From Rhizobacter sp. AJA081-3 (GTDB lineage: Bacteria > Pseudomonadota > Gammaproteobacteria > Burkholderiales > Burkholderiaceae_C), in the NCBI RefSeq assembly GCF_017795745.1, contig NZ_CP059067.1, positions 372,001-436,000 on the forward strand: 64,000 nt of DNA. The letters are read 5' to 3'. Shown piece by piece: positions 50,756-59,613 of this stretch (the stretch's first letter is position 1; each line of letters opens with the position of its first letter). Below the pieces are notes generated by a model, which was not told the DNA's origin, ran no database searches, and saw only the letters and a list, made by a program, of their open reading frames with translations. Position numbers and translations under genes: made by a program.

Positions 50756-51596
50756 TGCTTTGCCCGACGCAATGCCCGACGCGTTCGTGCTCTGGGCGGC
50801 ACTGGCCGGCTACGCGATGGTTGCGCTGATGGCCGTGCCGGCGATGGGCGTGCCGTGGCAGCCAAGCACGCGCCGCGCGCAGGCCATGGCCGCGCTCGCG
50901 CTGGTCGCCGCGCTCGCCTTGCACACGCTGTCGCTGGGGCTGCGCTGGAGCGCGCTCGGCCACGGCCCGTTCACGACCATGCACGAGATCCTCAGCAGCA
51001 ACCTGTGGAGCCTGGCACTGGTCTTCGCGCTCGCCTGGTGGGCGGTGCGCGAGCTGCGTGGCGCACTGCTGCTGGTGATGCCGGTGCTGGCCACGCTGGC
51101 CGTGTGGCTGCTGATGGCCGACGCGCGGCCCGGCCACTTGCCACCCACCTACGCCACGCCGCTGCTGTACCTGCACACCCTGGTCGGCAAGCTCTACCTC
51201 GGCCTGCTGCTGGTGGCGATGGCACTCGGCCTCGTGCCGGCGTTGCGCCGCACGGCCTGGGGCGCGGCACGCTGCGCCGGGCTGCCCGACGACCGCCGCT
51301 TCGACGAGCTCGCGCACCGCTTCGCAGCGTACGCGCTGGTGTTCGACACGCTGATGCTGATCGTCGGCGCGGTGTGGGCGCAGGATGCCTGGGGCCGCTA
51401 CTGGGCCTGGGATCCGCTGGAGACCTGGGCCTTCGCGAGCTGGCTCGCGCTGGCCGCGGCGCTGCACGCACGCGCCAGCTTGCGGCCGGCGCCGGCGCTT
51501 TTCGGTCTCTGGCTGGCCGGCGTGTTCGTGCTCGCCTTCCTGACCTTCTTCGGCGTCCCCTTCATCTCCACCGCGCCGCACAAGGGGGCGGTGTGA
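50748..51596 (+). CDS. ccsA: CcsA/ResC-like heme lyase component (System II)
   Basis: This 282-residue protein has about eight membrane helices and the tryptophan-rich heme-handling motif WAQDAWGRYWAWDPLETWAF at about residues 208-227, flanked by His residues (LHTLSLGL, LHTLVGK, ALHARASL). This is the CcsA/ResC/CcmC family signature. Together with ResB it exports heme and attaches it to apocytochromes. The gene overlaps resB by 8 bp and the next TPR gene by 4 bp. The same window also holds System I genes, so this is probably a dedicated second machine for the locus cytochromes. Confidence 0.92.
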   Translation: MPDALPDAMPDAFVLWAALAGYAMVALMAVPAMGVPWQPSTRRAQAMAALALVAALALHTLSLGLRWSALGHGPFTTMHEILSSNLWSLALVFALAWWAVRELRGALLLVMPVLATLAVWLLMADARPGHLPPTYATPLLYLHTLVGKLYLGLLLVAMALGLVPALRRTAWGAARCAGLPDDRRFDELAHRFAAYALVFDTLMLIVGAVWAQDAWGRYWAWDPLETWAFASWLALAAALHARASLRPAPALFGLWLAGVFVLAFLTFFGVPFISTAPHKGAV

Positions 51597-52123
51597 AAGC
51601 CGCCGTGCGCCGCGATCGCCGCTGGCTCGGCCTCGTGCTGACGGCCGCCGTCGTGCTGCTGGGCGGCGCCTGGTTCGCCCGGCTCGAGCCCACGCACCCG
51701 GCCGAGGCGCCGGTGCAGGAGGGCGGCGAACTGCGCCGGCACTTCGACGCCGCGGTGCTGCTGCTGCACTCGCGCCAGTACCGCGACGCGCAGACCTCGC
51801 TGCAGCGGGTTCTCGACCTCGCGCCGCAGCTGCCCGAGGCCCATGCCAACATGGGATTCGCGCTGCTCGGCCTGCAGCAGGCGGTACCTGCGCGCGCTGC
51901 CTTCGAGCGTGCCATCGCGCTGAAGGCCGACCAGGCCAATGCCTACTACGGCCTGGCGCTGGCACACGAAGCCGGCGGTGACCTCGAACTCGCGCTCGGC
52001 GCCATGCGCAGCTACCTGCATCTCGCGCGCAGCGAGGGCGAAGCGCACCTGCGCCGCGCCCGCGCCGCCGTGTGGGAGTGGGAAACGCAGATCGGCCAGC
52101 GCCGTGCTTCCGGCAAGCCGTGA
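51593..52123 (+). CDS. TPR-repeat membrane-anchored protein
   Basis: This 176-residue protein has an N-terminal helix (WLGLVLTAAVVLLGGAWFA) and about three TPR repeats, such as FDAAVLLLHSRQYRDAQTSLQRVLDLAPQLPEA and MGFALLGLQQAVPARAAFERAIALKADQANA. It starts with GTG overlapping the ccsA stop. In System I the TPR protein CcmI presents apocytochromes to the ligation machine; this TPR protein may play that part for the ResB/CcsA machine, since it is in the same operon. That is inference. Confidence 0.8.
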   Translation: MKAAVRRDRRWLGLVLTAAVVLLGGAWFARLEPTHPAEAPVQEGGELRRHFDAAVLLLHSRQYRDAQTSLQRVLDLAPQLPEAHANMGFALLGLQQAVPARAAFERAIALKADQANAYYGLALAHEAGGDLELALGAMRSYLHLARSEGEAHLRRARAAVWEWETQIGQRRASGKP

Positions 52124-52135
52124 TGCACCGGCCCG

Positions 52136-52151
52136 TGGCAACGCTCTTGCT
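52136..52151 (+). promoter_or_regulatory. Sigma-54 promoter (TGGCAACGCTCTTGCT)
   Basis: TGGCAACGCTCTTGCT has GG and GC at sigma-54 spacing and lies 12 bp after the TPR gene stop. The predicted start near 52162 leaves a 95-base leader before the ccmI gene at 52257, with the enhancer-like dyads inside the leader. Confidence 0.65.
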
Positions 52152-52197
52152 ATGGCAGTGCATGCCTGCACACCCCACGGCTGCATCGTCGCTGACG

Positions 52198-52233
52198 TTC
52201 CCGATTCCGGGAAGCCATTCCCGTTCGTGGGGG
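52198..52233. promoter_or_regulatory. Enhancer-like dyad downstream of the sigma-54 promoter
   Basis: TTCCCGATTCCGGGAA (52198-52213) is a perfect TTCCCG-N4-CGGGAA dyad. A second half-matching copy, TTCCCGTTCGTGGGGG, lies at 52218-52233 with centres 20 bp apart. Here the pair lies about 40 bp downstream of the predicted start, unlike the upstream pairs at 32037 and 36650. Activator sites can act from either side, but repression or a different promoter are possible. Confidence 0.6.
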
Positions 52234-52256
52234 GAATCGGTCCGCGAGGCGCGGCC

Positions 52257-53519
52257 ATGACGGTGTTCTGGAGCGTCGTCGCGCTGCTGCTCGGCGGCGC
52301 CTTGCTGATGCTGCTGCCGCCGCTGTGGAGGTCGCGTGCCGCGGCCGAGCCGGTGACGCGCGGTGCGGCCAACCTGGCCGTCTACCGCGACCAGTGGCGC
52401 GAAGCCGAGCAGGACCTCGGCCAGGGCCTGCTCGCGCCCGACCAGATCGAGCCGGTGCGCGAAGACATCCAGCGCCGCTGGCTGGAAGATGCCGCCGCAC
52501 CGGCCACGCCCGCGTTGGCGCCGGCCCTGCCAGCGGCGCCGCGGGCCGCGCGTCGCAGTGCCATCGCACTCGGCCTGCTGCTGCCGCTGGCCAGCGTGCT
52601 GACCTATCTGGCGCTGGGCGAGCCGGGCTCGTTGGTGCCGGTGGCGCCGCCCGCCGCGCCCGCGCCCGGCGAGGCCCGTCACAGCCTGACGCCGGAGCAG
52701 ATCCAGGCGCGCGTGGCGGCCCTGTCTGAGCGCCTCAAAGCCGAACCCGGCAACGCCGAAGGCTGGGTGATGCTGGGCCGCTCGTATGTCGTGCTCGGCC
52801 GCTACCGCGATGCCGCCACCGCCTGGCGGCGCGCTGCCGACCTGTTGCCGGCCAATGCCACGCTGCTGGCCGATCTCGCCGACGTGTCGGCGATGGCGCA
52901 AGGCAAGCGGCTGGCCGGCGAGCCGGCCAGGCTGATCCAGCAGGCGCTCGACGCCGATCCGCGCCACGTGAAAGCGCTGGCGCTGGCCGGCAGCGCCGCC
53001 TTCGAGGCGCGCGACCCCGCTGCTGCGCGCGGCTACTGGGAGCGTGTGCTCGCGCTGGTGCCGCCGGATTCCGACATCGCCCGCTCCGTGCAGGGCAGCA
53101 TCGCGCAGGCGACGAGGCTCGAAGCGGCGCTGAGCGCGGCGGCGTCTCCCGCATCGCCGGCGCCGGCCACCGTGGCCGGTGCGATCGGCGGCGAGGTGAG
53201 CCTGAGCCCGGCGCTGGCCGCACGCGTGGCGGCAGGCGACACGCTGTTCGTCTTCGCGCGCGCGGCCGAGGGGCCGCGCATGCCGCTGGCCATCGTGCGC
53301 CGGCCGGTCGGCGAGTGGCCCGCCGCCTTCACGCTGGACGACAGCATGGCGATGGCGCCGAACCTCAAGCTGTCGGGCTTTGCGCAGGTGGTGGTGAGCG
53401 CGCGCATCTCGCGCAGCGGCAACGCCACGCCGCAGCCTGGCGACCTGATCGGCCAGAGCGCGCCGGTGGCGCCGGGTGTTCAGGGGCTGCGCATCGCCAT
53501 CGACGCGGTGCAGCCCTGA
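52257..53519 (+). CDS. ccmI: CcmI-like cytochrome c biogenesis TPR protein (System I)
   Basis: The 420-residue protein has two membrane helices (VFWSVVALLLGGALLMLLPPLW and RRSAIALGLLLPLASVLTYLALG) with the NLAVYRDQWREAEQDLGQGLL stretch typical of the CcmI loop between them. TPR repeats follow (GNAEGWVMLGRSYVVLGRYRDAATAWRRAADLLP), then the C-terminal beta domain with ASGTLFV-like GDTLFVFARAAEGPRMPLAIVRRPVGEWPAAFTLDDSMAMAP. CcmI holds apocytochrome c for CcmFH. Its partner, the ccmF-ccmH fusion, is 22 kb away at the other end of the cytochrome locus. It has its own sigma-54 promoter and ends in a hairpin shared with the convergent Sel1 gene. Confidence 0.93.
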   Translation: MTVFWSVVALLLGGALLMLLPPLWRSRAAAEPVTRGAANLAVYRDQWREAEQDLGQGLLAPDQIEPVREDIQRRWLEDAAAPATPALAPALPAAPRAARRSAIALGLLLPLASVLTYLALGEPGSLVPVAPPAAPAPGEARHSLTPEQIQARVAALSERLKAEPGNAEGWVMLGRSYVVLGRYRDAATAWRRAADLLPANATLLADLADVSAMAQGKRLAGEPARLIQQALDADPRHVKALALAGSAAFEARDPAAARGYWERVLALVPPDSDIARSVQGSIAQATRLEAALSAAASPASPAPATVAGAIGGEVSLSPALAARVAAGDTLFVFARAAEGPRMPLAIVRRPVGEWPAAFTLDDSMAMAPNLKLSGFAQVVVSARISRSGNATPQPGDLIGQSAPVAPGVQGLRIAIDAVQP

Positions 53520-53538
53520 CTAGGCGTCAGGGCTTCTT
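53513..53538. terminator. Bidirectional terminator hairpin
   Basis: GCCCTGAC-TAGGC-GTCAGGGC is a perfect 8-bp stem followed by TTCTT. The stop codons of the convergent ccmI and Sel1 genes both lie inside the stem, so it can end transcription in both directions. Confidence 0.65.
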
Positions 53539-54054
53539 GCCCTTCAGGTAGGCGCTGGCATCGGCATGGCCCTGCGCGGCGGCACGGCCGATCCAGCGTG
53601 TCGCCTCGGCATCGTCCTGCACCACGCCCGAACCGCTGAGAAAGAGGATGCCCAGGCTGTACTGCGCCTCGGCATGCCCCTGGCGTGCGGCCTCGAAGTA
53701 CCACTGCGCAGCCAGCCGGTTGGGGTCGGCATCGGCGCCGGGTTCGGCCAGGCCATAGGCATACATATTGCCTAGCTGGAACTGGGCTTCGGCCAGCCCC
53801 TGGCGCGCAGCGCGCTCGAACCACTGCACGGCCTGCGCGTCGCTTTCGCGGACGCCGTGGCCGTGGTAGTGCAGCAGCCCCATGCGCAACTGGGCCTGGG
53901 CGTTGCCGGCGCGGGCGAGCGGCTCCAGCAGTTGCAGGGCGGCGGGGTAGTCCTTGCGGTGCATGGCGGCGATGCCGTCCTGCAGGGGTTCCGCCAGCGC
54001 GGGAAACATCAAGGCAGCGAGGGTCAGGGCAGCAATGGGTCTGGCGATCGACAT
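53527..54054 (-). CDS. Exported Sel1-repeat protein
   Basis: This 175-residue protein has a signal peptide (to about PALA) and four Sel1 repeats, e.g. AQLRMGLLHYHGHGVRESDAQAVQWFERAARQG, AEAQFQLGNMYAYGLAEPG and AEAQYSLGILFLSGSGVVQDD. Sel1 repeats are protein-protein interaction solenoids. The gene at 57718 encodes a related Sel1 protein. The ATG at 54054 has GGAG 8 bases upstream and sits 20 bases after the start predicted from a sigma-54 promoter at 54085. It is divergent from the histidine-kinase gene, so it may be an accessory of the signalling pair or of the cytochromes. Confidence 0.87.
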   Translation of the reverse strand: MSIARPIAALTLAALMFPALAEPLQDGIAAMHRKDYPAALQLLEPLARAGNAQAQLRMGLLHYHGHGVRESDAQAVQWFERAARQGLAEAQFQLGNMYAYGLAEPGADADPNRLAAQWYFEAARQGHAEAQYSLGILFLSGSGVVQDDAEATRWIGRAAAQGHADASAYLKGKKP

Positions 54055-54084
54055 GGGCGGGCTCCGGGCGTACCACGGGCGCAA

Positions 54085-54100
54085 TGCAAGCGCTGTACCC
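54085..54100 (-). promoter_or_regulatory. Sigma-54 promoter, leftward (GGGTACAGCGCTTGCA)
   Basis: Read on the minus strand, GGGTACAGCGCTTGCA fits GGYACR-N4-TTGCA with the right GG-GC spacing. The predicted start near 54074 leaves a 20-base leader containing the GGAG ribosome site of the Sel1 gene. Confidence 0.68.
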
Positions 54101-54150
54101 GTCGCCCTGTGTCGCACGTGTCGCGCGCAGCGCGCCGGCCGGGGACGGCC

Positions 54151-55599
54151 ATGAACTCGGCGGTCGCACCGGCGGCGCCCGCGCCGCTGCCACTGCGCAA
54201 GTCGCTGCGCGCCAAGGGCCTGCTGGCCACCGTGGTGCTGCTGCTGTACCTGCTCGGCTCGGTGGCTTACGTGGCGGCCGAGCGCGGCCGCATCGACGAG
54301 AACGTGAAAGAACTGCAGGCCCTGCTGCGCCACGAGAAGGTGCTGGCCCTCGCCGAGGCGGCGGTCAACGGTGCGCTGGTCGATGTCAACCTGGCTGCGA
54401 GTGCGGCGCTGCCTGGAAATGCTCCGCTCTCACCCGACTTCGCGCAGCACATGGCATCGAGCACGGCGCTGTTCGGCGCCCTCGACGAATTCGATGCGGC
54501 CTACGCCCACATCCAGCGCGTCATCGAACGAAGCTACGGCGAACTGCTGGCCGAGCCGATCGGCGGCAACTGGCGCCACCTGCGCGAGTCGCTTGCGCGG
54601 GCCTCCGACGAACTGGAGATCCGCCGCCGCAGCCTGATCGATCGGCGCGAGGCGATGACGACCGACTACCAGCGCCACTTCGATGCGGTGACGGTCGAGT
54701 CGCTGCTGCTATCGCTGCTGGGCATCGTGGTGTTCGGCGCCATCGTCGCGTGGTTCTTCGCGCGGCTGACCGGCGACATCCGCCGGCTCGAGGCGCACGC
54801 CCACCGCATCGTGCACGGCGGCCGCGGCGTCGACCTGCCGGTGCGCCGCGACGACGAGCTCGGCCGGCTGATGATGGCGGTGAACCGCATGTCGGCCGAT
54901 CTGGACGAGCGCGAGAAGCAGATCGAACTCGACGGCCAGCGCCGCTCGCACCGCGACAAGATGATGGCCGTGGGGGCGCTGGCCGCCGGCGTGGCACACG
55001 AGGTCAACAACCCGCTGGCGGTGATCGCCGGCGTGGCGCAGGACCTCGGCGCGCTCGAGGGCAGCGTGCCGGCGCCGCGCGTGGCCGAAGCGGCGCAGTT
55101 GATCCTGTCGCAGGCGCAGCGCGCCTCGCAGGCCTCGCGCAACCTGGCCGAGCTGGCCGCGCCGCAGCCCACCGAGTTCGACTGGGTCGACGTCAATGCG
55201 ATGGTCCGGCGCGTGCTGCAGTTGATGGGCTACGACCGGCGCTATCGCAGCATCGGCTTCCACAGCCAGCTCGACGGCGAGCTGCCCGCGGTGCAGGCGC
55301 CGGCCGCCGCACTGCAGCAGGTGCTGATGCAGATGGCGTCGCTCGGCTGCGACGCGATGCCGCCGGCAGCGCCTGCGCCGGGCTCGGTGCGCGTGACGAC
55401 GAGCCGCGCGCCGCTGGGCGTGGAGGTGCTGCTCGAATTCCCGGTGCGCCTGGACTTCACGCGCGCCGACGTGCAGCGGGCGCTGTTGCTCAGCCGTGCC
55501 ATGATCGAGCCGCTGGGTGCGCGGCTTGCGTTCGGTCAAGACAGCGGGCCCCTGCTGCGCATTAAGCTGGCGTGGCCTGCCGATCCGGCAAAGGCGTGA
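54151..55599 (+). CDS. Membrane histidine-kinase-like sensor with eroded ATPase domain
   Basis: This 482-residue protein has two membrane helices (about 22-44 and 182-205) around a ~135-residue periplasmic helical sensor, a HAMP domain (about 206-260) and an H-box, GVAHEVNNPLAVIAG, with His283. The expected ATP-binding part is abnormal: the N-box region reads QVLMQMASLGCDAMPP instead of the usual Asn-containing motif, and no DxGxGI or GxGLGL glycine boxes follow. The C-terminus still resembles the end of the fold (ARLAFGQDSGPLLRIKLAWP). It may not phosphorylate itself, or may work only with another kinase's phosphate. It is 15 bp upstream of an NtrC-type activator gene and must be its partner. 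Confidence 0.8.
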   Translation: MNSAVAPAAPAPLPLRKSLRAKGLLATVVLLLYLLGSVAYVAAERGRIDENVKELQALLRHEKVLALAEAAVNGALVDVNLAASAALPGNAPLSPDFAQHMASSTALFGALDEFDAAYAHIQRVIERSYGELLAEPIGGNWRHLRESLARASDELEIRRRSLIDRREAMTTDYQRHFDAVTVESLLLSLLGIVVFGAIVAWFFARLTGDIRRLEAHAHRIVHGGRGVDLPVRRDDELGRLMMAVNRMSADLDEREKQIELDGQRRSHRDKMMAVGALAAGVAHEVNNPLAVIAGVAQDLGALEGSVPAPRVAEAAQLILSQAQRASQASRNLAELAAPQPTEFDWVDVNAMVRRVLQLMGYDRRYRSIGFHSQLDGELPAVQAPAAALQQVLMQMASLGCDAMPPAAPAPGSVRVTTSRAPLGVEVLLEFPVRLDFTRADVQRALLLSRAMIEPLGARLAFGQDSGPLLRIKLAWPADPAKA

Positions 55600-55614
55600 A
55601 CAAGGATGTACGCG

Positions 55615-57000
<1,386 letters not shown>

Positions 57001-57013
57001 GCCGTCGCAGACT

Positions 57014-57641
57014 GCTTGCGGCCCTTTGCTGAAGTTCGACGACTGCTGTGCGGGTTGCGTTGGGCGCGGCAAAGGCACGCCCGGGCAGGCTACGGCGCTT
57101 CGCCTCGGCGGTCGGCGCTGCGCACCAACTCCCCTGCGATGCTCGGTCTCGCGGCCCCGTCGCCGAACTCACTTCGCTCCCTGCGGTCGCTGCGTTCGGA
57201 CAGCGTCGACGAGTCAGAAGACGCTGCGCGCTGCGCGCGCGGCCACGAGCCCTGCGCTTCTCGGCACCTCAGAGGCGCGCCTTCGCCTGCCCGAGCGCGC
57301 CTTTGCTGAACCGGTGGTGGCGTGCCGATGGAAGAGAACCAGTGGTGGACTTCGCGGCAGGCGCTGCCCGCGGGGGGCGATTTCTGTGGCGACGAGAAGC
57401 GCAGCGCCGGGGTCGGCGCGCGTAAGCGCGCTTCGTGAACTGACTTGCCGCGGCTGTCTGAACGCAGCGACCGCAGGTCGCGGAGTGAGTTCTGCGGCAC
57501 GACCCCGGCGCGAGCATCGCAGTGCAGTCGGCGCAACGCGCCGACCGCCACAGCATGAGCCCCCCGCGGGCAGCGCCTGCCGCGATGCACGAACCTGGCA
57601 CGAAAGCAGACTCCCGCGAACTTCAGTAAAGGGCCGCAAGC
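57014..57641 (+). repeat. Non-coding ~628-bp repeat element, copy B, with terminal inverted repeats
   Basis: This fills most of the gap between the NtrC-type gene (stop 57000) and the Sel1 gene (start 57718); no gene is seen in it. The left end GCTTGCGGCCCTTTGCTGA (57014 on) and the right end, reading TCAGTAAAGGGCCGCAAGC at 57623-57641, are inverted repeats of 25 bp with one mismatch. Copy A at 14198-14824 is the same element in reverse orientation. Internally, two arms of about 95 bp (about 57108-57203 and 57454-57548) are inverted copies. The sequence could fold into a long cruciform or RNA hairpin. Open frames in it are full of Arg/Ser/Ala-rich repeats typical of non-coding GC-rich DNA. 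Confidence 0.87.
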
Positions 57642-57661
57642 GGTATCTGCCCTGAGCCATT

Positions 57662-57677
57662 TGGCATGGAAATCGCT
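57662..57677 (+). promoter_or_regulatory. Possible sigma-54 promoter (TGGCATGGAAATCGCT)
   Basis: TGGCATGGAAATCGCT keeps the GG and GC spacing but differs from consensus at two positions (CAT for CAC, TCGC for TTGC). The predicted start near 57688 is 30 bases before the GTG of the Sel1 gene and just before its GGAGG site. It lies 21 bp after repeat copy B. Confidence 0.45.
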
Positions 57678-57717
57678 CCCTTCGGCCCCAGGGACATGGG
57701 GTTCCGGAGGTGCTGGC

Positions 57718-58236
57718 GTGGTCCAGGCGACGAGGTGGTGGTGGGCTGGAGTGCTGCAGTGCCTTGCGCTGGCCGCGGCCATGGCCGCGCCCGAAGACGA
57801 GCACCGCCGCGGCCTGCAGGCCTACAACACCGGCGACGTCGCCACTGCCATGGCGGTGCTGCGGGCTCCCGCGAACGCCGGCCATGCGCCTTCGCAGTCG
57901 CTGCTCGCCTTCATCCTCGACCGCGGCGACTTCGTCGAGGAGGCCGCGCGCCTGTATGGCCTGGCCGCCGCCCAGGGCGACGCCGAGGCGCAGGCGGCGC
58001 TGGGCAACTTCTATTTGAGCGGGCGTGGCGTTGCCAAAGATGAGAAGCAGGCGCTGGCGTATTTCTCGAAAGCGGCCGAGCAGGGCCATGTGCTGGCCAT
58101 GCAGGTGCTGGCGCAGGCACACCGCGAAGGTGGCTTCGGGCTGCCGCGCGACCCCGCGCAGGCGGCGCGCTGGGAGGCCCGCCTGGCCGAGATCCGCCCG
58201 CCGCGCGCCGCGCCGGCGAACAAGGCGAAACCATGA
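57718..58236 (+). CDS. Exported Sel1-repeat protein
   Basis: This 172-residue protein has a signal-like helix (WWWAGVLQCLALAAAMA) and three or more Sel1-type repeats: AAPEDEHRRGLQAYNTGDVATAMAVLR, ARLYGLAAAQGDAEAQAALGNFYLSGRGVAKDEKQALAYFSKAAEQGH. The GTG start at 57718 is chosen because GGAGG lies 7 bases upstream and it gives a clean signal peptide; the frame extends further 5' without a good start. It resembles the Sel1 protein at 53527. It overlaps a single-heme cytochrome gene by 4 bp and leads an operon with two propeller proteins. Confidence 0.78.
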   Translation: MVQATRWWWAGVLQCLALAAAMAAPEDEHRRGLQAYNTGDVATAMAVLRAPANAGHAPSQSLLAFILDRGDFVEEAARLYGLAAAQGDAEAQAALGNFYLSGRGVAKDEKQALAYFSKAAEQGHVLAMQVLAQAHREGGFGLPRDPAQAARWEARLAEIRPPRAAPANKAKP

Positions 58237-58535
58237 AGCGCGCCGCCACCATCGGCCTGTGGACACTGGCCGCGCTGCTGCCTGCAGCGCGGGCTTCCGA
58301 CACCTCGCATGGCGCGGACCTGTACCGCCAGCACTGCGCCGGATGCCATGGCGGTGACGGGCGTCCGGTGATGCCCGGAGCGCCGGACTTCTCGCGCCCG
58401 ACCTCGCTGCTCAAGCCCGATCTCACGCTGCTCGGTGCCGTGCGTGCCGGCCGCGGCGCGATGCCGGCCTACCAGGGCCTGCTGCGCGACCGCGACATCC
58501 TCGACATCGTCGCCCACCTGCGGACCTTCCGATGA
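58233..58535 (+). CDS. Single-heme class I cytochrome c
   Basis: The 100-residue exported protein (signal ending PAARA) has one CAGCHGGDGRP motif and GRGAMPAYQGLL, where Met is the likely sixth ligand. It is a small soluble class I cytochrome. It overlaps both neighbours by 4 bp (Sel1 upstream, propeller protein downstream), so it is translated together with them. Confidence 0.9.
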   Translation: MKRAATIGLWTLAALLPAARASDTSHGADLYRQHCAGCHGGDGRPVMPGAPDFSRPTSLLKPDLTLLGAVRAGRGAMPAYQGLLRDRDILDIVAHLRTFR

Positions 58536-59590
58536 CACCTCGACTCTCCCGACGCGCCCTGATCGGCGCGGTCCTGGCCTTTGCCGCCACGCTGGCAGCC
58601 GCACAAGGCGGCCCGCGCGTGAAGGATGTCTACGAGGTCGGCCCCACCGTCTACGTGCGTGCGCTGACCGTCGAGAAGGCGCGTGCCGCACTGTGGGTCG
58701 GCACCTCGGCCGGCGTGCACGAGGTCGACCTCGCCAACGGCAAGCTGCGCAACACCTTCACGCGCAAGGAAGGCCTGGCCAACGAGTACGTGTTCGCCGT
58801 CGGGCTGGACCGAGACGGCTACAAGTGGTTCGGCACCAATGCCGGCGGCGTGTCACGCTACAAGGACGGCAAGTGGAAGACCTACTTCCCGATGCACGGC
58901 CTGGCCGACTACTGGATCTATTCCTTCGCCCAGCAGAAGAACGGCGACTTCTGGATCGGCACCTGGGCCGGCGTCAACAAGGTCGACGGCAAGACCGGCA
59001 AGTTCAGCACCTACGTGAAGGAGCTGGTCAACGAATGGGTCTACGGCATCAGCGTCGATGCGCAGGACCGCGTGTGGTTCGGCACCGAGGGCGGCGTGTC
59101 GATGTTCGACGGCCGCCGCTGGGTCAGCTGGACACACAAGGACGGCCTGGGCGCGCCCAACACCGACAACCTGCCGTTCAGCGCCAACACCGGGCTGGGC
59201 ACGCGCACGCGGCACGACCTGTCGGTGAGCAGCGAGGGCCCGGCCACCTACAACCCGAACTACGTGTTCTCCATCCTGTCGGCCAAGGACGGCTCGGTCT
59301 GGGCCGGCACCTGGGGCGGCGGTGCGGCGCGCTGGGACGGCAAGGCCTGGACGAACTTCACGGCGAAGGACGGCCTGGCCGGCAACATCGTCTACAGCGT
59401 CGCGCAGGACGCCGACGGCGCGCTCTGGTTCGGCACCAACAACGGCGTGTCGCGCTACGACGGCAAGGCCTTCGCCAGCCTGGGCATGAAGGAGGGGCTG
59501 CTCGAGCGCAACGTCTACGCGGTCGCCGTGGCACCGGACGGCGACATCTGGGTCGGCACGCGCAAGGGCGTGGCCCGCATCGCCCGCTGA
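58532..59590 (+). CDS. Exported two-component-regulator-type beta-propeller protein
   Basis: The 352-residue protein has a signal sequence with twin arginines (LSRRALIGAVLAFAATLAAA) and about seven propeller repeats of the Reg_prop kind, e.g. DGYKWFGTNAGGVSRYKDGKWKTY, DGSVWAGTWGGGAARWDGKAWTNF and DGALWFGTNNGVSRYDGKAFAS. Such repeats occur in sensor domains of hybrid kinases, and here they stand alone as a periplasmic protein. The next gene encodes a paralogue and the next a hybrid kinase lacking such a domain, so these could be detached sensor parts for it; this is inference. Confidence 0.85.
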   Translation: MTPRLSRRALIGAVLAFAATLAAAQGGPRVKDVYEVGPTVYVRALTVEKARAALWVGTSAGVHEVDLANGKLRNTFTRKEGLANEYVFAVGLDRDGYKWFGTNAGGVSRYKDGKWKTYFPMHGLADYWIYSFAQQKNGDFWIGTWAGVNKVDGKTGKFSTYVKELVNEWVYGISVDAQDRVWFGTEGGVSMFDGRRWVSWTHKDGLGAPNTDNLPFSANTGLGTRTRHDLSVSSEGPATYNPNYVFSILSAKDGSVWAGTWGGGAARWDGKAWTNFTAKDGLAGNIVYSVAQDADGALWFGTNNGVSRYDGKAFASLGMKEGLLERNVYAVAVAPDGDIWVGTRKGVARIAR

Positions 59591-59613
59591 ACAGTCTCAT
59601 GAAAGGAAGCGTG

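Noticed and set aside
57014-57641. Open frames spanning repeat copy B, including one running out of the NtrC-type gene region
   Set aside because: Same reasons as for copy A; the sequence is an element with terminal inverted repeats and no protein family features.
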